Positions 7,948 through 13,689 of a DNA stretch of 13,689 bases are shown here, one piece after another. Below the pieces are notes generated by a model. That model did no database searches and was not told the origin of the DNA. It saw only the letters and a list, made by a program, of their open reading frames with translations. The stretch is from an uncultured Acidimicrobiaceae bacterium (GTDB lineage: Bacteria > Actinomycetota > Acidimicrobiia > Acidimicrobiales > Ilumatobacteraceae), in assembly GCA_903919215.1 (NCBI GenBank), contig CAIXHI010000228.1, positions 1 to 13,689 of the forward strand, given 5' to 3'. Position numbers and translations under genes: made by a program. The stretch's first letter is position 1; the number at the start of each line of letters is the position of its first letter.

Positions 7948-8011
7948 CCCCCGTCTGTGTCGCGCCCGTGACCACCATTGATGGCGGTCACAGTCGCGAC
8001 GTGGACGGGGG
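7948..8011. repeat. 54-bp palindromic element, copy A1 (with extended G/C clamp)
   Basis: The core element spans 7953-8006. Its left end is GTCTGTGTCGCG and its right end CGCGACGTGGAC. The two 25-nt arms (7953-7977 and 7982-8006) fold around the 4-nt loop TTGA with 19 Watson-Crick pairs, 3 G-U pairs if transcribed from the plus strand, and 3 mismatches. Five extra C-G pairs (7948-7952 with 8007-8011) clamp the base. It lies 31 bp upstream of the mfd start in the pth-mfd gap. Confidence 0.85.
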
Positions 8012-8042
8012 CGCCGCCGACCTGGCGTGTGCGAGGTCTGGC

Positions 8043-8096
8043 GTCTGTGTCGCGCCCGTGACCACCAAGGATGGTGGTTATGGCCGCGACCCAGAC
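8043..8096. repeat. 54-bp palindromic element, copy A2
   Basis: The left arm (8043-8067) is identical over 25 nt to that of copy A1; the right arm (8072-8096) ends CGCGACCCAGAC. The arms pair around AGGA with 21 Watson-Crick, 2 G-U and 2 mismatched positions. It is shifted exactly 90 bp from A1 and followed by ACGGGAAAT, close to the GGAAAT that follows copies B1 and B2. With A1 it fills most of the 233-bp gap 7917-8149; the 31 bases between the clamp of A1 and A2 hold only a small GACCT/AGGTC hairpin (8019-8038). Confidence 0.85.
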
Positions 8097-8149
8097 ACGG
8101 GAAATGCGGGTGCGGGGGCGGCTCGGCGGGAACGACGGACTGGCGGCCG

Positions 8150-8722
8150 CTACAGGCCGTTGAAGCGGGCCATGGCGGCGTCGATGCCTTCGGCCAGGAT
8201 CATCTCCACAGCATCAGCGGCACGTTGGACCATCACATCAAGCAGTTCACGGTCGGCCTTGCTGACCTTTGACAGCACGTGGTCGGCGCCGTGCTCCTTC
8301 GAGCGCGGTTTACCGACACCGATGCGCACGCGGATGTAGTCCTGTGTGTGCAGGTGCTGGGTGATGCTCTTCAGGCCGTTGTGGCCGGCGAGCCCGCCAC
8401 CGACCTTCAGCTTCATCACACCCGGCTCGAGATCCAGCTCGTCGTGGATGATGATCAGCTGTTTCGGGTCGAGAATGCGGTGGCGACGCATGATCGCGCC
8501 GACGGCCTGGCCGCTCTCGTTCATGTATGTGGTGGGGAATGCCAGCACGACTCGTTTGCCGGTGAGGCGCGCCTCGGTGACGAGCGCTTTGTCGCGCCCG
8601 GATTTCAACGATTCGCCGGCCCGCTTGGCGAGCAGCGCGGCCGTCTCCTCGCCCACGTTGTGGCGAGTGCGGGCGTATTCCTTGCCGGGGTTCCCGAGGC
8701 CGACGATGATCGCATCGATCAC
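8150..8722 (-). CDS. pth: Peptidyl-tRNA hydrolase
   Basis: Pth cleaves peptidyl-tRNAs that drop off ribosomes, recycling tRNA; it is cytosolic and essential in most bacteria. The 190-residue protein is full length. It starts with GTG 8720-8722, 24 bp after the rplY stop. Diagnostic residues are present: VGLGNPGKEYARTRHNVG (7-24) with Asn11 and catalytic His21, TYMNESG (65-71) with Asn68, HDELDLEPG (93-101) with Asp94, and GGGLAGHNGLKSI (108-120) with Asn115; these correspond to E. coli Asn10, His20, Asn68, Asp93 and Asn114. The protein ends at MARFNGL, as is usual. There is no clear Shine-Dalgarno before the GTG, so it probably depends on ribosomes finishing rplY. The rplY-pth order is the conserved one in Actinobacteria and Firmicutes. 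Confidence 0.96.
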   Translation of the reverse strand: MIDAIIVGLGNPGKEYARTRHNVGEETAALLAKRAGESLKSGRDKALVTEARLTGKRVVLAFPTTYMNESGQAVGAIMRRHRILDPKQLIIIHDELDLEPGVMKLKVGGGLAGHNGLKSITQHLHTQDYIRVRIGVGKPRSKEHGADHVLSKVSKADRELLDVMVQRAADAVEMILAEGIDAAMARFNGL

Positions 8723-8746
8723 GGCAGCATCAGGCCCGGCGCTGGA

Positions 8747-9367
8747 TCACTCTGCGGCGGGTGCAGCCCCGGCAGCCGGGGCCTCGCCGCTGTCGGCAGC
8801 GGCGGTGGCGGCGGCCGTGACCATCACGGTGACGATCGGCATGTCGGGGTCGCCCAACGCAGTGACGCCCTTGGGCATCTTCAGGTCGCTGAGGCGGATG
8901 ACCTCGTGCGAGTGCATGTTGCTGATGTCGACAACGAACTCGTTCGGCACGTTGCCGGGGGTGCAGCTGACCTCGATGGTGTCGACCGACGGGTCGACCA
9001 GGCCGCCGTCGGCAATGACTGCCTTGGCCTCACCGGTGATGTGCAGCGGCACATGAACGGTGATTTCCTCGTTCATGTTGACCTGCAGGAAGTCGATGTG
9101 GCTCACCGTGCGCTTGATCGGGTGACGCTGCATCTCCTTGATGACGGCCGGGTACGTCGTGCCGTCGATCTCGAGAGCAAGGACGGTGTTCGAACCGGCG
9201 GCGCCGCTGAGGGCGAGGCGCAGTTCGCGGCGCTCGACCGTGAGGCTGAGCGGAGCCATGCCCTGGCCATAGATGACGCCGGGGATGTGATCCGCGGCGC
9301 GCAGGCGGCGGGCCGCGGGGGAACCCGTGATGCTGCGGGGCTGGGCGACGAGCTTGGTATTTGACAT
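8747..9367 (-). CDS. rplY: 50S ribosomal protein L25/general stress protein Ctc
   Basis: L25 binds 5S rRNA on the large subunit; the long CTC form also has a TL5-type C-terminal domain. This 206-residue protein starts at ATG 9365-9367 with GAGG 7 nt upstream. Residues about 5-92 are the 5S-binding beta-barrel domain (RSITGSPAARRLRAADHIPG, VIYGQG, HPIKRTVSHIDFLQV). Residues about 98-185 are the C-terminal domain (ITVHVPLHITGEAKAV, PGNVPNEFVVDIS, MPKGVTAL). The last 25 residues are an Ala-rich acidic tail without a predicted fold. It lies 79 bp after prs. That gap contains a TAGGAT -10-like hexamer (minus strand, 9406-9411) but no good -35, so an extra promoter for rplY-pth is possible but weakly supported. 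Confidence 0.95.
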   Translation of the reverse strand: MSNTKLVAQPRSITGSPAARRLRAADHIPGVIYGQGMAPLSLTVERRELRLALSGAAGSNTVLALEIDGTTYPAVIKEMQRHPIKRTVSHIDFLQVNMNEEITVHVPLHITGEAKAVIADGGLVDPSVDTIEVSCTPGNVPNEFVVDISNMHSHEVIRLSDLKMPKGVTALGDPDMPIVTVMVTAAATAAADSGEAPAAGAAPAAE

Positions 9368-9446
9368 GGCGAGGCCTCGATCAATGCGTTACAGAACGGC
9401 TCGGAATCCTACCGGGGCGCGCGCCGGATCGGCCACCCGCTCTCGG

Positions 9447-10436
9447 TCAGGACTGGTTCTCTCCGCCAAAGATCTCGCTGACGCTGGTGTCGTCGAAGAC
9501 GGCATTCAGGGCATCGGCGATCAGTGGGGCGATGGAGAGCACCTCGACCTTGTCGAACATCTTCTCCGCAGGGATCGGCAACGTGTTCGTGAGCACGACC
9601 TTGGTGATGACCGACTTGCTGAGCCGCTCGACTGCGGGTCCGGACAGCACAGCGTGCGTCGCCATCGCCCAGACTTCCTTGGCGCCACGGGCCATCAGCA
9701 CGTCGGCGGCCGAGCAGATGGTGCCGCCGGAGTCGATCATGTCGTCGGTGAGGATGCACAGGCGGCCCGTGACATCGCCCATGACTTCCTTGGCCTCGGC
9801 AACATTGGTGGTGCCCTTGGGGCGGCGCTTGTAGATGAACGCCAGGTCGGCGCCTTTGTCGCTGAGGTGCTGGGCCATGCGCTCGGCGACCTTGATGCGG
9901 CCGGCATCGGGGGCCACGATCACGGGGGCCTCAGCGTTCTTGCGCAGGTAGTTCTCCAGCACTGGCATCGCCGTCAGGTGATCGACGGGGCCCTCGAAGA
10001 AGCCCTGGATCTGGCCGCTGTGCAGGTCGATGCTGACCATGCGCTTGGCGCCGGCGGCCTTGAACAGGTCGGCCACGAGGCGGGCGGTGATCGGCTCGCG
10101 ACCCTCGGCCTTGCGGTCCTGGCGGGCGTAGCCGTAGAACGGGCAGACGGCGGTGATGCGCTTGGCCGACGCGCGGTAGGCGGCGTCGATCATGATCAGC
10201 TGTTCCATGATTGAGTCGTTGATGCTCCGCTCTGCACTGCCGCAGTGGGTCTGCATGATGAACACGTCGCTGCCGCGGATGCTCTCGCCAAAACGGGGGC
10301 GGATCTCGCCGTTCGCGAACTGCACGAGGTTGGGTGAACCCAACTCGATCCCCAGGTGCTCGGCCACTTCCTGTGCCAAGGCCGGATGCGTGCGCCCCGA
10401 GTAGAGCGACATCCGCTTGGTCGTGACCTTCTCCAT
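9447..10436 (-). CDS. prs: Ribose-phosphate pyrophosphokinase (PRPP synthetase)
   Basis: Prs makes PRPP from ribose 5-phosphate and ATP for nucleotide, His, Trp and NAD synthesis. The protein has 329 residues, of class I type. Motifs: NGEIRPRFGESIRGSDVFI (42-60), the ATP-binding loop FYGYARQDRK (100-109), DLHSGQIQGFF (137-147), the catalytic flexible-loop region YKRRPKGTTNVAE (202-214) and the PRPP/ribose-5-P signature CILTDDMIDSGGTI (227-240). The start is ATG 10434-10436, with CTGGAG 4 nt upstream (minus strand of 10441-10446). An earlier in-frame ATG at 10496 would overlap glmU by 29 bp and add 20 unlike residues. It follows glmU by 31 bp, the standard glmU-prs pairing. Confidence 0.97.
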   Translation of the reverse strand: MEKVTTKRMSLYSGRTHPALAQEVAEHLGIELGSPNLVQFANGEIRPRFGESIRGSDVFIMQTHCGSAERSINDSIMEQLIMIDAAYRASAKRITAVCPFYGYARQDRKAEGREPITARLVADLFKAAGAKRMVSIDLHSGQIQGFFEGPVDHLTAMPVLENYLRKNAEAPVIVAPDAGRIKVAERMAQHLSDKGADLAFIYKRRPKGTTNVAEAKEVMGDVTGRLCILTDDMIDSGGTICSAADVLMARGAKEVWAMATHAVLSGPAVERLSKSVITKVVLTNTLPIPAEKMFDKVEVLSIAPLIADALNAVFDDTSVSEIFGGENQS

Positions 10437-10467
10437 GGTGCTCCAGTTTCGCTGTCGATTGCTCTGC

Positions 10468-11565
10468 TCAACCGCCAGAAGCAGTGTAGAACGCACCAGT
10501 CACGCAGCCCGCAACGACCGCGCTGCCGGACGGGAGAAATGCGAAGGGGCCAACCTCTGCATCGTCGCCGACGACGCTGTCGCGGCCGACTGTGTGCTCG
10601 ATGCGAGCACCGTCGCCGACGGTGCAATCGGACAGGCGCGTGTCGGGGCCGATCTCGCAACTGTCGCCGACGATGGTGTTTCCCTGCAGGATCGTGCCGG
10701 GGTAGAGCGTGACGTCGCGGCCGAGGCTGACGGTGACGTCGACGAACGTCTGGCGCGGATCGAGCATCGTGACGCCGTTCAGCAGCCAGTGGCGGTTCGT
10801 GCGCGAGCGGAGTTCGCGCTCGGCAAGTGCCAGCTGCCAGCGATCGTTGACACCCTGAGTCTCGGCGGCCGGGGCTTGGACGCACCCGACCCGATGGCCC
10901 ATGGCAGCGAGCGAGCCGACGACGTCGGTGAGGTAGTACTCACCCTGCGCGTTGTCGGGGCTGAGTCGTCGCAGCGCCGGTCCGAGCAAGTCGCGACGGA
11001 ACGCGTACATGCTGGTGTTGATCTCGTTGATGGCGCGTTCTTCAGGGTTGGCATCGCGTTGTTCGACGATGCGCAGCACTCGACCGTCGCCGGTCTTGGA
11101 CGGGGCGCGCACCACTCGGCCGTAACCGCTGGGATCGTCGACGACCGACGAGAGCAGCGTGGCGGCGTACTCGTTGCCAACGTGGGCGGCAACCAACGCG
11201 TCGAGTGTCTCGCGTTGCAGCAACGGGGTGTCGCCGGGAAGCACGACCACAGTGGACGTGTCGTCAAGGTCGTCGCCGGGGAATGCCGACAGGCCGACCA
11301 TCGCGGCATCGCCGGTGCCGCGCTGCACTGTCTGCTCGACGAACGTCACGTGCGCCCACTCGGGCGACTGCTCCTGCACCTTCTTGGTCACCCGCTCGGC
11401 ACCATGGCCGACAACGACGACCGTGCGCTCCGGCTGCAGATCGTGGACTGCGTGGATGACGTGCATCACCATCGGCCGGCCGCAGATGAGGTGCAGCGGT
11501 TTCGGCCGCGCTGATCGCATCCGCGAACCTTCACCCGCTGCCAGCACGATCACCGAAACCGTCAT
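10468..11565 (-). CDS. glmU: Shortened GlmU: GlcNAc-1-phosphate uridyltransferase without the acetyltransferase active site
   Basis: The protein of 365 residues begins at ATG 11563-11565; typical bifunctional GlmU has about 450-490. The N-terminal nucleotidyltransferase is intact: LAAGEGSRMRSARPKPL (8-24), QRGTGDA (81-87), LPGDTPLL with Asp112 (109-116), and EINTSMYAF (181-189), with GVNDRWQLALAERELR (238-253) closing the domain. It should form UDP-GlcNAc from GlcNAc-1-P and UTP. A beta-helix of hexapeptide repeats runs from about 265 to 345 (VSLGRDVTLYPGTILQGNT, IVGDSCEIGPDT, CTVGDGARIEHTVG). It then ends GPFAFLPSGSAVVAGCVTGAF plus six residues. The FARLRPG segment of E. coli, whose Arg333 contacts substrate, is FAFLPSG here, and the later Lys351, His363, Tyr366, Asn377 and Lys392 equivalents are all missing. 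Only 31 bp remain before prs, so no broken remainder exists. Confidence 0.93.
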   Translation of the reverse strand: MTVSVIVLAAGEGSRMRSARPKPLHLICGRPMVMHVIHAVHDLQPERTVVVVGHGAERVTKKVQEQSPEWAHVTFVEQTVQRGTGDAAMVGLSAFPGDDLDDTSTVVVLPGDTPLLQRETLDALVAAHVGNEYAATLLSSVVDDPSGYGRVVRAPSKTGDGRVLRIVEQRDANPEERAINEINTSMYAFRRDLLGPALRRLSPDNAQGEYYLTDVVGSLAAMGHRVGCVQAPAAETQGVNDRWQLALAERELRSRTNRHWLLNGVTMLDPRQTFVDVTVSLGRDVTLYPGTILQGNTIVGDSCEIGPDTRLSDCTVGDGARIEHTVGRDSVVGDDAEVGPFAFLPSGSAVVAGCVTGAFYTASGG

Positions 11566-12026
11566 GGCTTCGTTCTAGCTGATGTGTCGGGTCCGCGAGC
11601 GTGTGACACAGCGCGGATGGCGGTGGGACCGAATGTCGTGGCGCATGTGCGGCACCAGAAAGCCTGTTCGAACTCCGCGCCACAGGGGCCGTGGACGAGC
11701 ACGACGGGCGACTCGCTGTCCCCCATGTGGTGCTCGCCCCAGCGGATGAGGGCGACCAGTGCGGGGGAGAGGTTGATGCCCGCGGGAGTCAGTCGGTACT
11801 CGAAGCGCGGCGGGTGTTCCTGGTAGAGATCCTTGGCCATCACACCGCCGTCGACGAGTCGTTGCAGGCGTTTCGTCAGGATCGGTCGGGCGATGCCGAG
11901 ATCGGCGGCGAAATCGTCGAAGCGCCGGATCCCGCGCAGCGCGGCCCTGATGATCAGGATGCTCCACCGGTCGCCGACGAGTTGCAGCGTTCGCTCCAGC
12001 GGCGTGGGGTCCGACTCGTTCACCAT
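11562..12026 (-). CDS. HxlR-family winged-helix transcriptional regulator
   Basis: From ATG 12024-12026 the protein has 154 residues. PLERTLQLVGDRWSILIIRAAL (9-30) and RFDDFAADLGIARPILTKRLQRLVDGGVM (35-63), then the wing FEYRLTPAG (75-83), are the MarR-like HxlR DNA-binding domain (PF01638). A C-terminal extension carries HGPCGAEFEQAFWCRTCATTFG, with Cys115, Cys125 and Cys128, a possible metal or redox site. The stop TGA (11562-11564) overlaps the glmU ATG as ATGA, so the two are probably translationally coupled. The start is uncertain. GGAGG touches the ATG directly, which is too close for a normal Shine-Dalgarno; a GTG at the next codon is possible. The upstream in-frame ATG at 12143 is rejected because the added 39 residues come largely from palindromic repeat B1. 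The ligand and targets are unknown. Confidence 0.85.
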   Translation of the reverse strand: MVNESDPTPLERTLQLVGDRWSILIIRAALRGIRRFDDFAADLGIARPILTKRLQRLVDGGVMAKDLYQEHPPRFEYRLTPAGINLSPALVALIRWGEHHMGDSESPVVLVHGPCGAEFEQAFWCRTCATTFGPTAIRAVSHARGPDTSARTKP

Positions 12027-12035
12027 CCTCCGCCG

Positions 12036-12041
12036 AGCGTA
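12036..12041 (-). promoter_or_regulatory. Candidate -10 element for the hxlR-glmU cluster
   Basis: TACGCT on the minus strand fits the actinobacterial TANNNT -10 pattern and ends 9 nt before the HxlR start. Transcription would begin about 2-3 nt before the ATG, giving a nearly leaderless mRNA. This would explain why no properly spaced Shine-Dalgarno is seen. No convincing -35 is visible. Confidence 0.35.
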
Positions 12042-12071
12042 CTCCGCCCAGGTTCGCGCCCCTCTCCCACG

Positions 12072-12125
12072 GTCTGTGTCGCGGGTCTGACCTCCAAGGT
12101 CGGACGTCTCGGCCGCGACACAGAC
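12072..12125. repeat. 54-bp palindromic element, copy B1
   Basis: Perfect 12-bp inverted ends GTCTGTGTCGCG (12072-12083) and CGCGACACAGAC (12114-12125) enclose a second small hairpin, TCTGACCT-CCA-AGGTCGGA. The copy is followed by GGAAAT. It is 46 bp upstream of the HxlR start, in the hxlR-fbiC divergent gap, in the same orientation as the A copies judged by the TGACC core on the left. Confidence 0.9.
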
Positions 12126-12160
12126 GGAAATGACTGCGGCCACACGTCCGGCCTGTCACG

Positions 12161-12214
12161 GTCTGTGTCGCGGGTCTGACCTCCAAGGTCGGAAGTGTCG
12201 GTCGCGACACAGAC
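12161..12214. repeat. 54-bp palindromic element, copy B2
   Basis: This is a direct repeat of B1, shifted by 89 bp, with the same perfect 12-bp inverted ends (12161-12172 and 12203-12214) and the trailing GGAAAT. The first 33 bases are identical to B1 and the few differences lie in the right-hand inner part. The 35 bases between B1 and B2 contain no other feature. Confidence 0.9.
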
Positions 12215-12222
12215 GGAAATCT

Positions 12223-12271
12223 GGGCGGGGCGGGGCGGGGCGGGAAGGCCGGGTGGGGCGGGTGGGGCGGG
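12223..12271 (+). other. G-tract cluster, two potential G-quadruplexes upstream of fbiC
   Basis: Five runs of 3-4 G with single-C loops (12223-12244) are followed, after AAGGCC, by five more runs with single-base loops (12251-12271). Each block satisfies the usual intramolecular quadruplex pattern by itself. The cluster lies at about -85 to -37 relative to the fbiC start, ahead of its -10 element. Formation in vivo is inference; in a GC-rich gap it could also be slippage-grown low-complexity sequence. Confidence 0.6.
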
Positions 12272-12295
12272 TTCTGTTTCGGTACTGACTGGGGG

Positions 12296-12301
12296 TAGGG
12301 T
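12296..12301 (+). promoter_or_regulatory. -10 element of a leaderless fbiC promoter
   Basis: TAGGGT lies 6 nt before ATG 12308, the spacing that places transcription initiation on the A of the start codon. TANNNT at this distance is the known pattern of leaderless genes in mycobacteria and other Actinobacteria. The nearest -35-like sequence, TTCTGT at 12272, is poor. Confidence 0.5.
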
Positions 12302-12307
12302 GCTGAA

Positions 12308-13689
12308 ATGGAACTCACTGTCGAGGCGCGGGCACTGCTCGACCTGTCGCTGCCGGAACTGCTGGAACGGGCTCGGGCCACGCGCGATGCGGCGCACGGC
12401 ACACGGATCACGTATTCGCCCAAGGTGTTCATCCCGCTGACGATGTTGTGCCGCGACAAGTGCGGGTATTGCACGTTCGCCCAACCACCGGCGCGGCTGG
12501 AGTCGCCGTACCTGACGCCTGAGCAGGTGCTCCGCATCGCCAAGGACGGTGCTCGGATGGGGTGCCACGAGGCACTGTTCACGCTCGGTGAGGCTCCCGA
12601 GGACCGCTATGAGGTGGCCCGCGACTGGCTGCGTTCGAACGGCTACGACAGCACGGTTGATTACGTGCACGCCATGGGGAAACTCGTGCTCGCCGAGACA
12701 GGCCTGCTGCCGCACGCGAACGCCGGCGCACTGTCGGAGCACGAACTGCGTCTGCTGGCCGAGGTGGCGCCGAGTCAGGGGATGATGCTGGAGACGTTGC
12801 GTGGCGACCTGCCCTGCCACCGCGGTGCACCCGACAAGACGCCAGAGCGCCGCTTGGCGACGCTGGAAGCCGCCGGCCTCGCCGGTGTGCCGTTCACCAC
12901 CGGGATCCTCGTGGGGATCGGCGAGACCCGCCAGGACCGCCTTGTCGCGCTGGATGCGATCGTCGCTGCCCATGCCCGTCACGGTCATGTGCAGGAGGTC
13001 ATCGTCCAGAACTTCATGCCGAAACCCGGCACCGGGATGCAGCACGAACCGCCGTGCCCGCAGGACGAGTTCCTGTGGTCGATCGCGGCTGCGCGACTGC
13101 TGTTGCCCAGCGGAGTGCACTTGCAAGCGCCACCGAACCTCAGTGACGACTTTGGTGTGCTGCTGGACGCCGGTATCGACGACTGGGGTGGTGTCTCGCC
13201 GGTGACGCTCGACCATGTGAACCCCGAGCGGCCGTGGCCTGCGCTCGACCGTCTGCGCGATGTCACCGAGGCTCGCGGGTTCGCACTTGCGCCGCGTCTG
13301 ACGATCTACCCCGAGTACGCCCGTGACGCGCAGCGGTGGCTGCACCCGGCGCTGCGGTTCCCGGTACTCGATCGCAGCGATGCGGAGTGCATGGGCCGCG
13401 ACGATCCGGGCGCCGTGTGGCCGGAGAAGGTGACGGCGGCCGATGTGGTCCAGGACGGCGCGGAAGTGGTGCTGGTGGGTCATCGCAGCACTGCCTGGTA
13501 CTCGGGTGCGACGAACCCCCCGCCGACGCTGATGCCTGGGTCGCGAAGCGGACAGATGCGCGGTCCGGTCGCCGAGGTGCTGGCCGGGGTGGAGGCCGGA
13601 CAGGAGGTCGGGTTCGATGAGATCGTCGCGCTGTTCCGCGCCCGCGGACCCGAGGTGGAGGCCGTGGCCGACCTGGCCGACCGTCTGCG
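12308..13689 (+). CDS. fbiC: FO synthase FbiC, N-terminal CofG half, cut by window edge
   Basis: CofG is the radical-SAM enzyme that, with CofH, builds the deazaflavin FO, the chromophore of coenzyme F420, from tyrosine and a flavin-pathway pyrimidine. The 460 visible codons start at ATG 12308. The 4Fe-4S/SAM motif is CRDKCGYCTFAQPP (48-61) with Cys48, Cys52 and Cys55. Further CofG features are LFTLGEAPEDRY (90-101), the SAM-region GILVGIGETRQDR (199-211), QNFMPKPGT (234-242), APPNLSD (274-280) and DDWGGVSPVTLDHVNPERPWP (291-311). Residues about 415-460 run on past the normal CofG end into EVLAGVEAGQEVGFDEIVALF and EVEAVADLADRLR, which resemble the start of the CofH half, so this is probably the fused actinobacterial form of about 800-860 residues. 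It is divergent from the hxlR-glmU cluster. Confidence 0.94.
   Translation, partial: MELTVEARALLDLSLPELLERARATRDAAHGTRITYSPKVFIPLTMLCRDKCGYCTFAQPPARLESPYLTPEQVLRIAKDGARMGCHEALFTLGEAPEDRYEVARDWLRSNGYDSTVDYVHAMGKLVLAETGLLPHANAGALSEHELRLLAEVAPSQGMMLETLRGDLPCHRGAPDKTPERRLATLEAAGLAGVPFTTGILVGIGETRQDRLVALDAIVAAHARHGHVQEVIVQNFMPKPGTGMQHEPPCPQDEFLWSIAAARLLLPSGVHLQAPPNLSDDFGVLLDAGIDDWGGVSPVTLDHVNPERPWPALDRLRDVTEARGFALAPRLTIYPEYARDAQRWLHPALRFPVLDRSDAECMGRDDPGAVWPEKVTAADVVQDGAEVVLVGHRSTAWYSGATNPPPTLMPGSRSGQMRGPVAEVLAGVEAGQEVGFDEIVALFRARGPEVEAVADLADRL

Noticed and set aside
7948..8096. CRISPR array in the pth-mfd gap (and likewise at 12072-12214)
   Set aside because: There are only two units per site and they are long full palindromes. 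The repeat is longer than a CRISPR repeat, there is no spacer series, and no cas gene is nearby.
9414..9427. GC-rich palindrome GGCGCGCGCC between prs and rplY as a terminator
   Set aside because: It is self-complementary without a loop and without a U-tract, and such runs arise easily by chance at this base composition.
10468..10530. Frameshift or sequencing error as the cause of the short GlmU
   Set aside because: There is no room for the missing 90-120 residues before prs, and the other frames over this stretch do not resume acetyltransferase motifs. The residues before the stop are also already divergent.
12020..13483. 487-codon minus-strand open frame opposite fbiC, running through the repeats
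   Set aside because: It is antisense to clear CofG motifs and is partly made of the palindromic repeats and the G-tract.

Overview
The window is high-GC bacterial DNA that reads as an actinobacterial chromosome, most likely class Acidimicrobiia (Ilumatobacter-like). The evidence is the conserved glmU-prs-rplY-pth-mfd order, a fused-type F420 gene (fbiC), Ada-AlkA fusion architecture and the general codon bias. The class assignment is inference; no rRNA is present. No tRNA, rRNA, CRISPR array, transposase or phage gene was found.

Layout. (1) Positions 1-1683, minus strand: an amidohydrolase-2 family enzyme that runs off the left edge, preceded by a small DoxX-like membrane protein gene. A promoter with a perfect palindromic operator candidate lies between them. 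(2) Positions 1774-3764, plus strand: an alkylation-repair operon with an Ada-AlkA fusion followed 11 bases later by an O6-alkylguanine-DNA methyltransferase. (3) Positions 3765-3870: a convergent gap holding a long imperfect hairpin and a 20-bp tandem repeat. (4) Positions 3871-12026, minus strand, transcribed right to left: hxlR-type regulator, glmU, prs, rplY, pth, mfd, and an unrecognised basic-tailed protein. This is a housekeeping cluster for cell-wall precursor (UDP-GlcNAc), PRPP, ribosome/peptidyl-tRNA recycling and transcription-coupled repair. (5) Positions 12308-13689, plus strand: the CofG half of the FO synthase FbiC, cut by the right edge, with a leaderless-type promoter and a run of G-tracts upstream.

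The most unusual content is non-coding. Four 54-bp palindromic elements share the 12-bp inverted ends GTCTGTGTCGCG / CGCGACACAGAC (degenerate in the right ends of the first pair). They occur as two tandem pairs with almost the same period (90 and 89 bp), one pair in the pth-mfd gap and one in the hxlR-fbiC gap, so they bracket the hxlR-glmU-prs-rplY-pth block. They resemble a dispersed palindromic intergenic repeat family, and they also create false N-terminal extensions on mfd and on the HxlR gene. The second notable point is GlmU. It keeps the uridyltransferase domain but stops inside the left-handed beta-helix, before every acetyltransferase catalytic residue, and no remnant sequence follows. 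The HxlR-type regulator overlaps glmU by ATGA, which suggests translational coupling of a regulator to cell-wall precursor synthesis.

I see no clear new multi-gene defence or metabolic system; the novelty candidates are the repeat family, the shortened GlmU and its coupling to the regulator.
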